Origin: Gordionus sp. m RMFG-2023
Lineage: Eukaryota > Nematomorpha > Gordioida > Chordodea > Parachordodidae
DNA: 64,000 nt
Assembly (NCBI RefSeq): GCF_954871325.1
Contig: NC_088776.1
Span: 29,436,508-29,500,507, forward strand
Reading direction: 5' to 3'
Shown: one piece after another, positions 34,806 to 62,972 of the stretch
Layout of the letters: each line of letters begins with the position of its first letter
How positions within the stretch are numbered: the stretch's first letter is position 1
Translations under genes and position numbers: made by a program
The notes under the pieces: model-generated
Seen by the model: the letters and a program-made list of their open reading frames with translations, nothing else
Told to the model about the DNA's origin: nothing
Databases searched by the model: none

Positions 34806-37690
34806 TATTTAATTTAATTTTTCAGTGTATTATAACCTATGCATTTTTTCTAAGGATGGTACCTTATTGAATTAATTAAACCTTTTTATTGAGATTATCT
34901 ATAACAAATCATTTAAAATATATAACATAATATTTATTTATATTCTAAAATATATATATATATATATAACATTATTATTTTAATAGCATTTCAAAAATTC
35001 ACTTGCAAATTTTCTATTTCGTCCATATTGTAGTTATCTCGCTTTGAAAATAACAAAATGTTTCATAATTTGATTTCTATGTTAGTCAGTCGCCTCATTT
35101 TTGTAAATGACAATATCTTGGTGGGGTCGCGTGACAGGTTATCAATCGATTGATTTTATACATAATTTAAATTCAAATCATTCTATACGATGAACATATT
35201 GGTTAAATGGGTTTTAATAATTTTTCAACATTTGTTAATTAAATTAATTATATATCTAGATTAAACACAATAAATTTCTTAAGTTAATTTCAAGAACACA
35301 AAGATGTTCATCTTCTATTAAGCAAGTTTGTTCTATATTAAATGAAGCAATATAATATTCATGTTAAATTTATATAAAATATTTTATAGTATATTTTTTT
35401 CTGCTATATATTGATTATTTTATTTCAGTACCTTCAAAATAACAAGAAGGTTTCACCCCTCCCAATATTCCTGTAGATATCACCTTTTTTGTACTTGCAT
35501 TAAATTTGATCTTTTCTAATGAGCAAAATAAATAGATCAGACCAAAGTCTCAAAAAAAGCTAATATGACTAATAAAAGATTGAGCTAATTTTTTAAAACC
35601 TTGCAAAACATTTAAACATGGGACCAAAAAAATCAGGAATTAAATATTTTGCCCAACCATTTTTGGTTCTTTTAATTGAATTTATTAAGAAAAAACTCAA
35701 ATATACATGGGTATGAAAATGTATTTTTTGTTTTACTTTTTAATGTTTTTTTTTTAAAATCCATTTTGCTAATTTTTTGCTTTTGGTTTTTAACACATTT
35801 CTTCTGTTTTGCTACTTTAGGCCTTTTAAAGTACTCTTTATCATTTTTTATATATTTTCTACAGCCCTAACACAATTAATTAATCACTTTATAGATTGGA
35901 GGTTTGTTTTGGTTGATATAATTAATTTAATAGGCATTTTATATATCACCGCAAATTAACTTATGGGTTCAAAAATCAAGATAATAATGAGAAGTGGTAT
36001 TTATTATTTAAAAATATTTAAGTGGTGACTAAAAAATAATAATAAATTATGACATCTATTGGTCCTATAGTTAAACCAAGTTTTTAAATAAGAACTACAC
36101 CTTGGCTTGTGGTTTTTTCTTCAAATTTAAAAAATGAAAAATTAAAACCCTTAAAAGTAACAGATTTTCTTTAGCACATACCTGTAGATTTAGCCAAATT
36201 AGCTGACATTTAGCCATTACCCAATTATAGCCTGATTGAAGACAGATTGCAGACCAAAATGAAGTCCAATTTTTTTTAAAAGTACCCCAGTCTAGCCATC
36301 AGTCTTTTGATCCATATTCTAAGACATAAGACATACTAGTCTTTTCTTTTAACTGACTAGACTTAAATAAATTTTGAATGATTAAAAAATCACTTACTCT
36401 TGGGTTTAGGTAAAGTCATTTTTAGCTAAGCCCCCAAAATGTTTGTTTAATCAACTTAACACTCCGTGTTTGATTTTATTCTAAATTTTGATATAATTAA
36501 ATATAATTTACTCATGGCTAGCTAGTGGTGACACCAATATGTTCTTTTTAATATATCAATTACCAATATAAAATCAAATATTGGTATTGGTTTTATATCC
36601 AATACCTTACCTACATATATTAAAAATATTGTTTTAAAAATAATATAAACCAACCCAATATTAGCCAAAAAATAGGTAAATATTAAAATCATTTTTTTTG
36701 TTATTAATTTTTATATCTTTTTTTTAATTTAAAAAAATGACAATTTAAGATACCATATTAGTTATATAAAAATAAAATATATTTTAAAAAAATAGAAAGA
36801 ACTAATTTAAAAATTTAATATAAAAAATATGTTTAAAAAAACGTGAGAAGGTTCCTCTAGGTAGCACTATAGATTGAAATACTATGTGACTTAAATATTT
36901 CCATTAAAATTTATTGATTTAGGTAAAAACCTTCCTGCGGATCACTCAAAATTAAGAGCATTTTTTGGCCAAGTGCTTAGAAGAAATCCCATTCTCTGGA
37001 TCCAAAATCATCGAATGTGTCCAAAAGAGTGAGGATTAAAATGATATTAGGAATGCTAATTATTTACTAATCTTTCTAATCTACACTAACACCAATGAAT
37101 TGGAGCTAAAGGATGGTGCAACTTGATTAATACATGTATAATCCCAGGTTAACGGGATTCTATTGTTCCATGGATTGAGTGTCATTCCGCCAGACCTAAT
37201 ATTATTTCCAATTGACTATGGGTTCCCAAAGATAAATATTGACTGAGTGGAGAGTACTAGCAATAATCGAATTTACTGCTTGGTTGCATTGCGTTGCCTT
37301 TTAAGAAGCAGCAATGAATAGGCTGATGACCTAGGCTGTTGACAAGGAGCTGACAGAAGTTTTAAGTGTAGGGTGTAACAATATCATAGCCTAAACGAAG
37401 GCCTATTCCTATCTGAAGTTCTTTGTTGGATCAAGTGGGGCTAAGGATAGCCTTGAGTCAATCATAACCTGAGTTGAATTGTTAATAAATAGGGTGGAGC
37501 ATTGAACATTAATTTGATTTAAATCAATATTTTTAATAAAATAAATTTGATAAATACTATTATTTTGGGATTAAATAATTTTTATATGAAAAATACTAAA
37601 TTGTACTTGATTTATTTTGTCAATTTTTAACAAATAATTGTTAATTGTATAATTCTAATCTCAATGTAGTGAGAAATTATTAAATAATCT
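34806..37690. other. AT-rich region without a supported gene
   Basis: No transposon end or coding region can be supported. At 35447-35520 the minus strand reads FNASTKKVISTGILGGVKP followed by SCYFEG, bounded by an AG and a GT; it looks like a small exon but matches nothing I know. A dinucleotide TA run lies near 34953-34970. Confidence 0.4.
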
Positions 37691-37769
37691 AAAAAAATAA
37701 GTAACTTGTTAAATTCAGGGCTGTGAACTCTCCTTCTAAAAAAAGAGTTTTGGTTCAGTAAAATATTTA

Positions 37770-38732
37770 AATTTTATAAGAAACTGAATACTATAGGTCC
37801 AAAAATATACCATAAAATAAAATTTAAGATTAAAAGCATGATCAATAATAATTACTTGTCCATAATCACTGTTATTTGATGGATGACTATAAAAATATAA
37901 GTTTTTTAACCATTAGAGGACATATTATCATTAAGGATTTTAAATTAAAAACATTTGTTTTGGCCACAAGGGCAATGGATGAAAAAAAAGTCAAAATTAA
38001 AAGTGTAGTCAATTCAATTTTAGGAGAATATACAGAAGTAGAAAATTACTTAAAATGTAGTTGTGAATGATAACGGAGCAAATCTTATAAGTGCATTCAA
38101 AGATGACGAAACGCTAGCATGTATATGCCATATACTAAATAATATTATGCATTATATTTTTGACAATTGTTTTAACTGAAATAGCCTAAATATAAATGGT
38201 GTAAAAAAATAGTACAATATTTCAAACAATCTACAGCTAATATCAAACTAAGCCATACCCTTAAACAAGATGTAATAGCCAGAATAACGAGATGGAACTT
38301 TGTATATATCATGATACAGAGTTTCTTAAAATCATATTCTGAAATATAGCTGTACTTGTTTAGCAAGCAAAATTAAAATAGATTAGCCACAATTGATATC
38401 AGTATCATACGCGAGTTAGATAAAATTTTATCAATATTTAAAGAATGCTCCGATAATCTGAGAACAGATTCTCGTCCTACAATTAATGAAGTTTTTCTAT
38501 GGAAACAAAAATTAATAAAATTTTGTTAACCTTCTAAACGTGATACAATAATAATCAAAACCTTAAAATACAGAACAAGATTTCTTTTAAAAGATTATTA
38601 TGCAGCCACTTCATAAGGTAGGCTAAATTCTAGATCTGAATTTCAAAAGACTTAAGTTTTTAATAAAAGAAAAAAATAATATATATAAAACAATCATAAA
38701 AATGCTAAATGATATAAAATTAGATGATATGC
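37770..38732 (+). mobile_element. hAT fragment (left arm of a large inverted pair)
   Basis: A plus-strand copy of the hAT transposase part that is found inverted at about 38850-39770. The frame at 37876-38070 reads MMDDYKNISFLTIRGHIIIK, then DFKLKTFVLATRAMDEK, a typical hAT middle block. Element ends are absent. Stops interrupt it repeatedly. Confidence 0.8.
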
Positions 38733-38748
38733 ATAAGTCGATGTTAAC

Positions 38749-40334
38749 TAGACATGGGTGGGGCCTAATTTTTCATTCACGACCCGCCCGCTCACGGTGG
38801 CTATAAAAAAATTCACGCCCATTCACGCTCATATCTAATTTTATATCATTTAGCATTTTTATGATTGTTTTATATATATCATTTTCTTCTTTTATTAAAA
38901 ACTTAAGTCTTTTGAAATTCGGATCTAGAATTAAGCCTACTATAGTGGCTGCATAATAATCTTTTAAATGAATTCTTGTTCTGTATTTTAAGGTTTTGAT
39001 TATTATTGTATCACGTTCAGAAGGTTAGTAAAATTTTATTAATTTTTGTTTCCATAGACAAACTTTATTTATTGTGGGACGAGAATCTGCTCTCAGATTA
39101 TCCGAGCATTCCTTAAATATTGATAAAATTTTATCTAACTCGCGTATGATACTGATATCAATTGTGGCTAATCTATTTAATTCTTGCTTGCTAAACAAGT
39201 ACACCTGTATTTCAGAATATGATTTTAAGAAACTCTGTATCATGATATATGCATAGTTCCATCTCGTTATTCTTGCTATTACATCTTGTTTAAGGGTGTG
39301 GCTAAGTTTTATATTAGCTGTAGATTGTTTGAAATATTGTACTATTTTTTTACACCATTTATATCTAAGGCTATTTCAGTTAAACAATTGTCAAAAATAT
39401 GCATAATATTATTTAGTATATGGCATATACATGCTAGCGTTTCGTCATCTTTGAATGCACTTATAAGATTTGCTCCGTCATCATTCACGACTACATTTTA
39501 AGTAATTTTCTACTTCTGTATATTCTCCTAAAATTGAATTGACTACACTTTTAATTTTGACGTTTTTTTCATCCATTGCCCTTGTGGCCAAAACAAATGT
39601 TTTTAATTTAAAATCCTTAATGATAATACGTCCTCCAATGGTTAAAAAACTTAGATTTTTATAGTCATCCGTCAAATAACAGTGATTATGGACAAGTAAT
39701 TATTATTGATCATGCTTTTAATCTTAAATTTTATTTTATGGTATATTTTTGGACCTATAGTATTTATGATAGTTTTTCGGTTCACAACTTTTATATTTTG
39801 TTATATATGTAACACCAACATTTATCTCTTAGCCTAGTTTTAAAATCCTTCACTTTCTGCATTTAAAGATTGAAGATCATTACAAATAAAATATAACTGA
39901 CTTTTCTGTAAAAAGTTTAGGCAAAATTTAGCATAAAGTCTCGCGATAAAAAACACCTAAACATAAAAAGAAAATAGAAATAACAAAATGATACCGGATG
40001 TTGTTTATAAAATGCGGTAGATTTTTAGTTTTCATAAATTATTTTTTTTAAAAAAAGAACTAAATTAAATAAGAAAATATATAATATAATTAAAAAATTA
40101 CAAATTTATAATTATAAAATTGCAAATTTATATTTATAAAAAACAATTTTAAAAATTTAAATTTGCGTGATTCACGGGAAATTTATGTCCACGCCCGATC
40201 ACGCCCGGGGAAAATTTTGAGAAGGCCCGTCACGCCCAGTCACCCCTTGGGATTTTAAATTTATTCACACTCACGCCGTGACCCACCGTGACACGATGGG
40301 TCACGCGTAATTTCACTGCCTGCGCCCACCTCTA
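38749..40334 (-). mobile_element. hAT element, degraded (right arm of the inverted pair)
   Basis: Ends TAGACATGGGTGGGGC (38749) and the complement of TAGAGGTGGGCGCAGG (ending 40334) are imperfect inverted repeats of hAT type. CACGCC-rich subterminal words occur at both ends. The minus strand carries transposase remains: FKLKTFVLATRAMDEKNVK (39675-39481), KQDVIARITRWNYAYIMIQS and LNRLATIDISIIRELDKILS (about 39290-39025). A clear 8-bp duplication was not found, perhaps because the left neighbour is an inverted relative. The element is dead. Confidence 0.78.
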
Positions 40335-40522
40335 GTGAGAATAAAAGGGTTAAGATTAAACATAATTTATAAATAAATTGAATATGAAAAAACTAATTGC
40401 AACATTTGCATTTTTTTTCTCTGAGATCCAGTTCATCCTCGGTCCCTTAAATATACCACTGATTTTTTTTATTTGTTAACTATCATATTAAATGTTATTT
40501 TATCTTATTCTATATATTAAAG

Positions 40523-55548
<15,026 letters not shown>

Positions 55549-56283
55549 CTTTTCTAATATAGTTTATAGCAAAAGCATTTAACAGTTTTTATATTAATGT
55601 AAATTATTAAATGTATAATTTATGAGTATGAAAACAATTAAAAATAACACATCAATCATACCTTTACCGAATTTGACTAAATATCGTCAATTAAATATTA
55701 TATAGAAATAATTAAATGATTTATTGATTTTTTTAAAGCTAACATTGGTGTTAAATAATATATTATATTTAATAATATTGTGAAAATGGATGATCTAGAG
55801 TAAATTTTTGTATAAATTGCTTTAGTTTAGACTATATATTCTGAGTCATTACAAAATGTGCAAATTAAAAATTGAATATAATAAAATTTCCAATAAAATA
55901 TTGGTAGTTTCTATTAGTGCTGTAAGCGTTACTTCAAATAAGAAACGCGTTATCGTTACTCGTTATCTTGTGAAAAAAAGGGAACGCGCTTTGCTGGTTA
56001 TTCAGAAAGTAACGCGTTACTTGAAAAATTAAATATTATATACGAAAATTTTCTATATATAATTTAAATAAAAACCCTCGATATCACTACGTTTACGCTT
56101 TCACTCTGTTTCACAGAGAACAAGACTTGTCACATTTGAGATTCTATTATATTAAGGGCTAAAAATTGTTAGGATAAAAATATTTAGTAAGCTACCGAGT
56201 TAATAAAAATACTAGGTATATTATTTATACTAAAATATATGTGTATATTTCATTTTGTCAATTAAAATAATTATATATGTCAA

Positions 56284-56390
56284 TATATAATAAACAATTC
56301 TAGGTGATTTTGTACTTGTAATATAAAAATTCTAGGTGATTTTGTACTTGTAATATAACAATTCTAGGCGATTTTATACTTGTATAATAT
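56284..56390. repeat. ~35-bp tandem repeat, three copies
   Basis: ATTCTAGGTGATTTTGTACT plus TGTAATATAAA is repeated three times, with changes in the last copy. Confidence 0.92.
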
Positions 56391-57451
56391 TTCTCATAAG
56401 AAATGGAATAATTTGTTGCGTATAATAAAATTTATTTGTATGAAGTTATGTTTGTTTTTATAAAGTAAACTATTAATATTAATTTCAGATTTACTTAAAA
56501 ATTTCCTAGAAGATATAAACGAGATTCCCAATTTATAACGATTTTTTTTTTCGCGATTTAGAACCTTTTCCCTATTTTGATCACCGCAATCACCACATAA
56601 GGAAATGAATTTTCTGCATGGTTCGCGGCGACATTTTTTATAAGTTTCTTCCAAAAAAACATATATCAAAGACTTGCAGAGTTAATTCGGAACGGGAGGC
56701 TAGGGTTAAAGATTTAAAAACTAGGGCCTGGCATAAAAAGAGAAAAAATTAGAAATCCTGGACGATCAATTAATCAGTTTGAAAATGTTAGGAAAAAATC
56801 GTATGATGGGGTGTTTAATTTTCATATAGTGTTCATTTTAATTTCCCTTTGAAACAATTTGCAAAACAGTGCCAAAATTTTACTAATTTAATAAATAACA
56901 AAAATCCAGGCTAAGCCTAAAATCGATTTAGGTCTTTTAAATACTATATATAGTTAATTTTACATATTTTGCCGGGAACACATTCCCCTCCCCATCTTTC
57001 CCCAATAATTTATATGTTAGTTGAAGTAATAATAACATGCTTAATCCCATTTTGAAATTCAAAAAATATTGCTCATAAAGAATGAATTTATTTAGTCTTC
57101 CTTACATACTTTTGATTGGAAAATTTAAATAAAGGGTATATCGTATATCATTAAATTATTTTTCTGGTATCCAATAAATATTTAATTTTTTATTTAAATT
57201 TTATATATTGGGAAAAATAAAGAGTCTAACTGATTTGTTGTTATCAATATTTTTTTAGTAATTTTTTCACCAAGATTATATTTAAATTAAATCATTGGCT
57301 TCTAAATTTTTTAAAAATTATAACTCGTAACACCCCAACTCCAACGTTAATTATATATCTAATAATAATTAACAATATTAAATTTATTTTAAATCTTGGA
57401 AAGATGTTCCATAAATCGCTATGTTTTTGCTTTTTAAAGAAAGGCATTAAA

Positions 57452-57716
57452 AGGTTATTAAGAGTTTAGTTACGCATTTGTTAGGAGGTTACATTGAGAA
57501 AGCAATAGTTAAGAGTTTAGTTACCCATTTGTTGGGTGGTTACATTGAGAAAGCAATAGAGTTTACCCATTTGTTGGGCTGTTAAATTGAGAAAGCAATA
57601 GAGTTTAGTTACCCATTTGTTGGGCGGTTATTTTGAGAAAGCAATAGTTAAGAGTTTAGTTACCCATTTGTTGGGCTGTTACATTGATAAAACAATAGTT
57701 GAGATTATTTGTTGGG
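57452..57716. repeat. 45-57-bp minisatellite, about five copies
   Basis: AGTTTAGTTACCCATTTGTT, then GGGCGGTTACATTGAGAAAG, then CAATAGTTAAG is repeated about five times with internal deletions. A looser array based on 'cccaaatttt' words follows at 57730-57925. Confidence 0.93.
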
Positions 57717-58057
57717 CGTTAAGTTAAAAGGACAAATTATACGGAAATGCTGCCCAAATTTTGGCCAGTAAAAACTTGTTATACATAAGTGCAGCCCAAA
57801 TTTTATATATAAATCTATTAGATGAAAATTTACCCAAATTTTAGTAAATAAGCCAGTTACAAGGAAGTGCTGATCAAATTTTGTTAAGCATAAATCTGTT
57901 AGAAGAAATTTACAAGGATTTTGTTGTATATTAACCTATTAAGTGTGCATGTATATGTGCATCATTAGCTTATTTACGCTACTTATAATATCTTACTTGT
58001 TGCCATTACAAATAACCAAGATTTTTATTTTGATCATAAATTTTTTATAACGCCAGG

Positions 58058-59702
58058 CAGGGGCTTCGCTAGCCTTTACAATCTCAGGGGGCTCAACTAA
58101 AATTTTTTTTATGGGGGGCGCCCGCTTTTGCCCGGTCTTCGGCCGGGTTTTATAATAATATACTTATTTATAATTTGTTAACTGAACAATTATTCTAAAT
58201 TTCATATTTTGTCATTTATTATATTATGCATACAAAATAAACTGCCATATAAATAATTAAAACAATACAAGACATTTCTAAAAATAATATTTTTTAATAC
58301 AAAATCTATTACAGTATAAAATATTTTCGATTGCTGATATAAAAAAAATTTGCGTCTAAAGAACTACAAGTGATAAAAAAGATTAATTAATTCATACATA
58401 TGCCTCAATAATAATGGTTTTTAAAAACCACGAATGCAATAATATAATTCTTAGCAACTTACATTGACAAAAGGTTATCAAACTAATATAACTCTGTTAC
58501 CATTTTAGACAATGTTTTATAGAATAGACTAATAAGGAAAAATTTATAGGCCTAACCAAATCAACAATTCTTGAAGAAGAGAATATAAACGACCAATCCA
58601 AATCATAAAACTATATGGTGGTTAGAGCTTCCTTTTAGATAACATGATGGAAGCTAGATAAGTATTCGAGAAAATTATTGTGAGATATATTAAATTTCTA
58701 AAAGATTATCTTCCATTTTAAATGATATATAAACGACTACACAGTTGACCACTATTGTTTATCTAAAATATGCAATCATATGCTCTCAGTCGTTGTAGTA
58801 ATAATCTTAAATTACATAGCAACACATATAATAGAAGCTGGTTAATTTGCAGTAATAGTCATGACACTCACGATGTAAACTAATATCAGAATTTATTATG
58901 TTGGATAAATTGATAAAATAAAAACACTAAAAATCTTTGGAAGAAATAATTATGCAAATATATTGAAGCCTGGAGTTATTTACACGGCAATGCCATATTA
59001 GAAATGAAATATTTACTAACACTAAAAAAGGACCAGAATTATATGATGAAATAAATAAGATTTTATATATTGTCGCACCACCTTGATATATTATATCTTA
59101 AATAACAGTATTAGTAATAATATCAAAAAATATACTTGTATTAAAAATTTAACTCAAAACTCTTTTTCGAAAAAGAAAAAAATAACTTTCCTAAAAACAC
59201 GTAAAAAAAGAGAAGAAAAGATATCAAATTTATTACATCTATAGCAGGATGAATAATAAAATGTTTAATTTATAAAATTATTTATAACTAAATGGATGGT
59301 CATAAATACTTGAATGCAAATTGTTACTATATTTATTATTGATATTTTCTAGGAAGGCAGGTGATCAAAAAGTAAAATATTTATTTAATTTTATTTAATT
59401 TATCATTTTATAAAAATTACAACTCTCTCATATTTACAATTTTTACAGCTATATATATATATTATTATTTTAGTACCATTTGCATATTAACGTTTACGAA
59501 AATTAATATATTTTAAAAAGTCATTAAAAAAAGAAAAGATTTCAAAAGGTCATAAATTACAAAGTAAAAAATATTCAAATTATATATTAACAATTATCAA
59601 AATCATTTATTAGTAAAATTTATTATAATATTAACTGAATATATTATATAACTGTCAAATACGTCTATAAAAGTGGCATTTTATCTAATATTTTATAAAC
59701 AA
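58058..59702 (+). mobile_element. Non-autonomous hAT-like element, copy D (3'-truncated)
   Basis: The left end CAGGGGCTTCGCTAGCC and about 1.4 kb of sequence match copy C in the same order. Homology stops at 59702 ('aaacaact'), where hAT-like GC-rich sequence begins; the right end is missing. An insertion of about 240 bp of AT-rich DNA (about 59341-59590) separates matching parts. The GC hairpin CCCGGTCTTCGGCCGGG at 58128-58144 is the cleanest in the window. Confidence 0.88.
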
Positions 59703-60157
59703 CTCGGCTCGAAATTTTTTTTAAAAAAGTTTGCCGGCCCGACACGAACCCGAAATATTTTTAATTTGCCGGGTCGGGCCAGCTCGAACCCGTTTTTTTT
59801 GTTTTACCTGCCCGGCCTGAATTTATTTAAATATAGAAATTAATTTTTATAATTACTCAAAATATATGATATATGTTATATGACATCTAGTTTCTATAAT
59901 TAAATTAATTTTTATTTTACTTTAAAAATTCAACATAAAATCGATAAATTTAGATATATTAAAAAAAATTCCAACCGACAAGACCCGGCCCAGATTTTTA
60001 AAAAATATTAGGCCCAGCCCAGATCAAATTTTTTAAAAATATTAGACCCGGGCCTGTGCAGCCCAAACCCGATTTCTTTTTAAAAAGATTGGCCCGAGCT
60101 CGGCCCGAACTCCTTTCGGGGCTGGGTATGGGTAGGATTCACTTTTGCAGATCTCTA
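59703..60157. mobile_element. hAT-like non-autonomous element, left end damaged
   Basis: GCCCGGCC-rich words at both sides (59710-59820 and 59980-60120), separated by AT-rich DNA, are typical hAT subterminal regions. The right tip reads TTTTGCAGATCTCTA; the matching left tip TAGAGATCTGC is absent. It truncates copy D. Confidence 0.65.
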
Positions 60158-60329
60158 ATATGAATATCACATCTTAGGATACCAGAATGCTTGGTTAGAG
60201 CTTTTTTTATATTTAGGTGTAAATTCATGTGAAAAACCTAAAATTTATTAAAAAATGATAGGTTTCTTTGACATTTAATTATGAGTAGGTTTAGAATCGA
60301 TAAATATTAGAAAACTTGTATGACACATA

Positions 60330-61004
60330 TTGTTGGCGTTATTGATCAAAATCTTCTCATTATAGGTTTACATATGTATATTTAGGTGCTAAGCATTATC
60401 CTAAAAAATATATATTTTGAAAATATTATTATTTGACCGAATGCCGAGCTAAAAACTGATCATTTACTAAATATTCGATTGACCAAATTTGCTAGTAATA
60501 TATATTGGAAAATGTTCATTTTTGTTTTATTCATCTATAAATAAGTGCAAAACATTATCCCAAAAAATATTTTAAAAATATCGTGATTTGACCGATAACC
60601 GATTTGAAATCGGCCCAATGACACTGCATTACTGGCGTTATCCATGGTAAATTTTTAATTTTTGGTTTATACGTGTACATCTACGTAATAAGCATAATCC
60701 TAAAAAATATTTGAAAATATGATGATTTGGCCGAATGCTGAGCTCAAAACCGACCACTTACTAAATATTCGATAGACAAAATATGCTAGTAATAATTATT
60801 GAAAAATGTTTATTTTTGTTTTATATATCTATAAATACTTGTAAAACATTATCTCATGAAATATCTTAATAATATCATAATTTGACAGATAACCGATTTG
60901 AAACATGTCCAATGACTAGCATTGATGGTGCTGGCGTTATCCATGGAAATTTTTTTATTTTTGGTTTATACGTGTACATCTATGTGTTAGGAATTTGGTC
61001 TGGG
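60330..61004 (+). repeat. ~290-bp satellite, forward block
   Basis: Units recur with markers GACCGAATGCCGAGCT (about 60436 and 60731), CCGATAACCGATTTGAAA, GGCGTTATCCATGG and TATACGTGTACATC. About 2.3 units are present, then a hAT insertion, then the array resumes at about 62973 to 63058. Confidence 0.9.
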
Positions 61005-62972
61005 GGGGGGATAATAAAATTTTTTAAGAAATATTATTGTTTTTTAAAAATATCAAGCATAAATTTATTAGAACTAATAACTATTTCTAATACACAATTT
61101 TAAATTAATGTGAATTATAAAGAAATTATATGTATAAACCGTCATATAAAAAACTATAAAATAAATGTGAATTAAAAAATATTAAACAGATATAACTGGC
61201 GGTATAGAAAAACTAATAAATGTGAATTATAAAATATAAAGTGAATATAACCACTATATGAATCACTTAAATGACCCAAAATAGAAATTTGAATTTTTTG
61301 AGCCTTTAAAATTTATATATATAAAAAATTTAAATGTTGGAAATATAAATTAATACACAAAAAGTTACTTAGGAATAATTGTATTTTGTATGTTATATAT
61401 TTACATGCAAAATCCAATCTTCGTTGGGATTGAGCTAATTTTTCAATTATCTTGCTTGTCGTCAAATGCCCATGAATATTCAAAAGATCCAAACCTTTCA
61501 ATCTACTTTCAGAAGTTTTACTTCTTGGTATGTTTTTCAAAGATCGGGGGCCGGACCCTATTTTAATTTATTAATATACCCGGGCCGGGCCCGAAAATTT
61601 TTTAAAAAATTCGGGCCGGGTTGTATATTTTAAAATAGCCTATATTTGAAATCGTTATTATTAGCTATAAAAATCAAAAAGAAATATAATTTATTTTTCA
61701 AAAAAATCCGGGCCGGGCCTGAAAATTTTATTTAAAAAAAAGCCGTGGCGGGCCTGAAAATCTTTTTAAAAAAACCCGAACCGGGCTGTAAAAATTTTTT
61801 AAAAAAAATTCGAGCCGTGCCCTGCAAATGGTACCTCTGCAGGGCTCTGTTATTCTTCTTAAAAAAGAGAATGTTCCTCATTAGTTTACTAATGAGATGA
61901 GTTGCTAATATATATAAACCCTTTTAATACGTTGAGAATATAATCTAAAATGTGTTTGAAATGCAAATCATCCATAGCATTTTTTGGGACTATATCAACC
62001 ATAGTTAATTTTATAAACATAGTAATTCAGCTAATAAGGCATCATAAATTACTTTAACATCTTCATGATAAAAATCTAACAAATATTTTTTTTTCTATTA
62101 CCATCTGAAAAAGGTTTGTAAGGATTTTGTGGAAGTAATATCTGCAGATAAGTGCTTCACGATGAATTAAAACCATTCATTTATTTGGGTTATAAATGTA
62201 TCTAAGATAGGAGACATTTGTTTTATAATATTCTTTTACTGATCCTATATTATTGTTTTAAAGATGAGCTTGCTTTGCTGCAAGTCTAAGGAGACAAATA
62301 TTAAACACGTATAGCTCTGCTTTTGACTCAACAATAACTTATAAAATATGAAATTCTTCATCAACATTAGCCCTAATTTCCTTGAGTTCTAATAAATGCT
62401 CTCCGCTATTCTCATCTTCTTAATCAAGTCAATATCATGTTTTTGAAAAGTATTACATATAGTTGTATAATTAAATAATACATTCTAATGAGAAAAACAA
62501 TTTGGAATAAGCATTGAATCAAATAATATTCTTGCTTCTGAGGAAATATTTCTTTCAGGCCATTGTGATATTTCAGTAATAGCAAATAATCGGCTCTTCT
62601 CCATAAAAATTGTTACAGCTTGATGGCGAAGACTCTATCTCGTTGGACAAGTTTGCAATTTCTTTCTCCATGTTGCTCAATGAGTTTCAGAAATATTTAT
62701 TATTTAACTAAAAATTTGAAAATGGTAGATAAATATTACGCCATTAAAAATTTGAAAAAAGTAAATATCAAGCCGGAAAACTTGAAATCGAAATTAAATA
62801 AAATAACTTAGTAGATGAATGTGATAAATAAATGTAATTAAATATTTAATATGAGATAGGAATAAATATTAACAAATATAATTAATATAAACAATAATAT
62901 TTTTGAAAAATATATCCGGCATTTGCATTTTTTGGCTTTATTGCCCCCCCCCCCCGCTGCGTACGCGTCTGA
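61005..62972 (-). mobile_element. hAT element inserted in the satellite, degraded
   Basis: The right end reads as the complement of CAGACGCGTACGCAGCGGGG, a common hAT tip with a G-run; the left end has a matching G-run but a worn tip, and the target duplication (about TGTTAG) is imperfect. The minus strand carries hAT C-terminal remains: LFFKK (about 61865), then, after the nested MITE, SESRLKGLDLLNIHGHL and SKIIEKLAQSQRRLDFA (61515-61400). The middle part is too decayed to read. Confidence 0.7.
61538..61849. mobile_element. hAT-like MITE nested in the hAT at 61005-62972
   Basis: About 312 bp made of repeated CGGGCCGGGCC and AAATTTTTTAAAAA words, ending CTCTGCAGGGCTCTG. It separates the two halves of the host hAT's dimerisation domain (LFFKK and KNIPRSKTSESRLKG). 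A clear target duplication is not visible. Confidence 0.7.

Larger units (their letters stand above)
55549..58057. other. Downstream of PDHB: repeats, no gene
   Basis: An ATTAAA at 55606-55611 could serve as the PDHB poly(A) signal. 55917-56035 has a hAT-type left end (TAGTGCTGTAAGCGTTACTT, then AACGCGTTA words). Tandem repeats occupy 56284-56390 and 57452-57716. A 91-codon Cys-containing minus-strand frame (56394-56669) is unassigned. Confidence 0.5.

Noticed and set aside
56394-56669. 91-codon minus-strand frame with several Cys as a small zinc protein
   Set aside because: Cys spacing fits no family I know, and the last third is AT-driven filler.
57452-57925. CRISPR-like array
   Set aside because: Units are directly adjacent with no unique spacers, and the sequence is eukaryotic.
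58121-58150. GC hairpin followed by a T-run as an intrinsic terminator
   Set aside because: Bacterial-type termination is not expected in animal DNA; the module tracks hAT ends instead.
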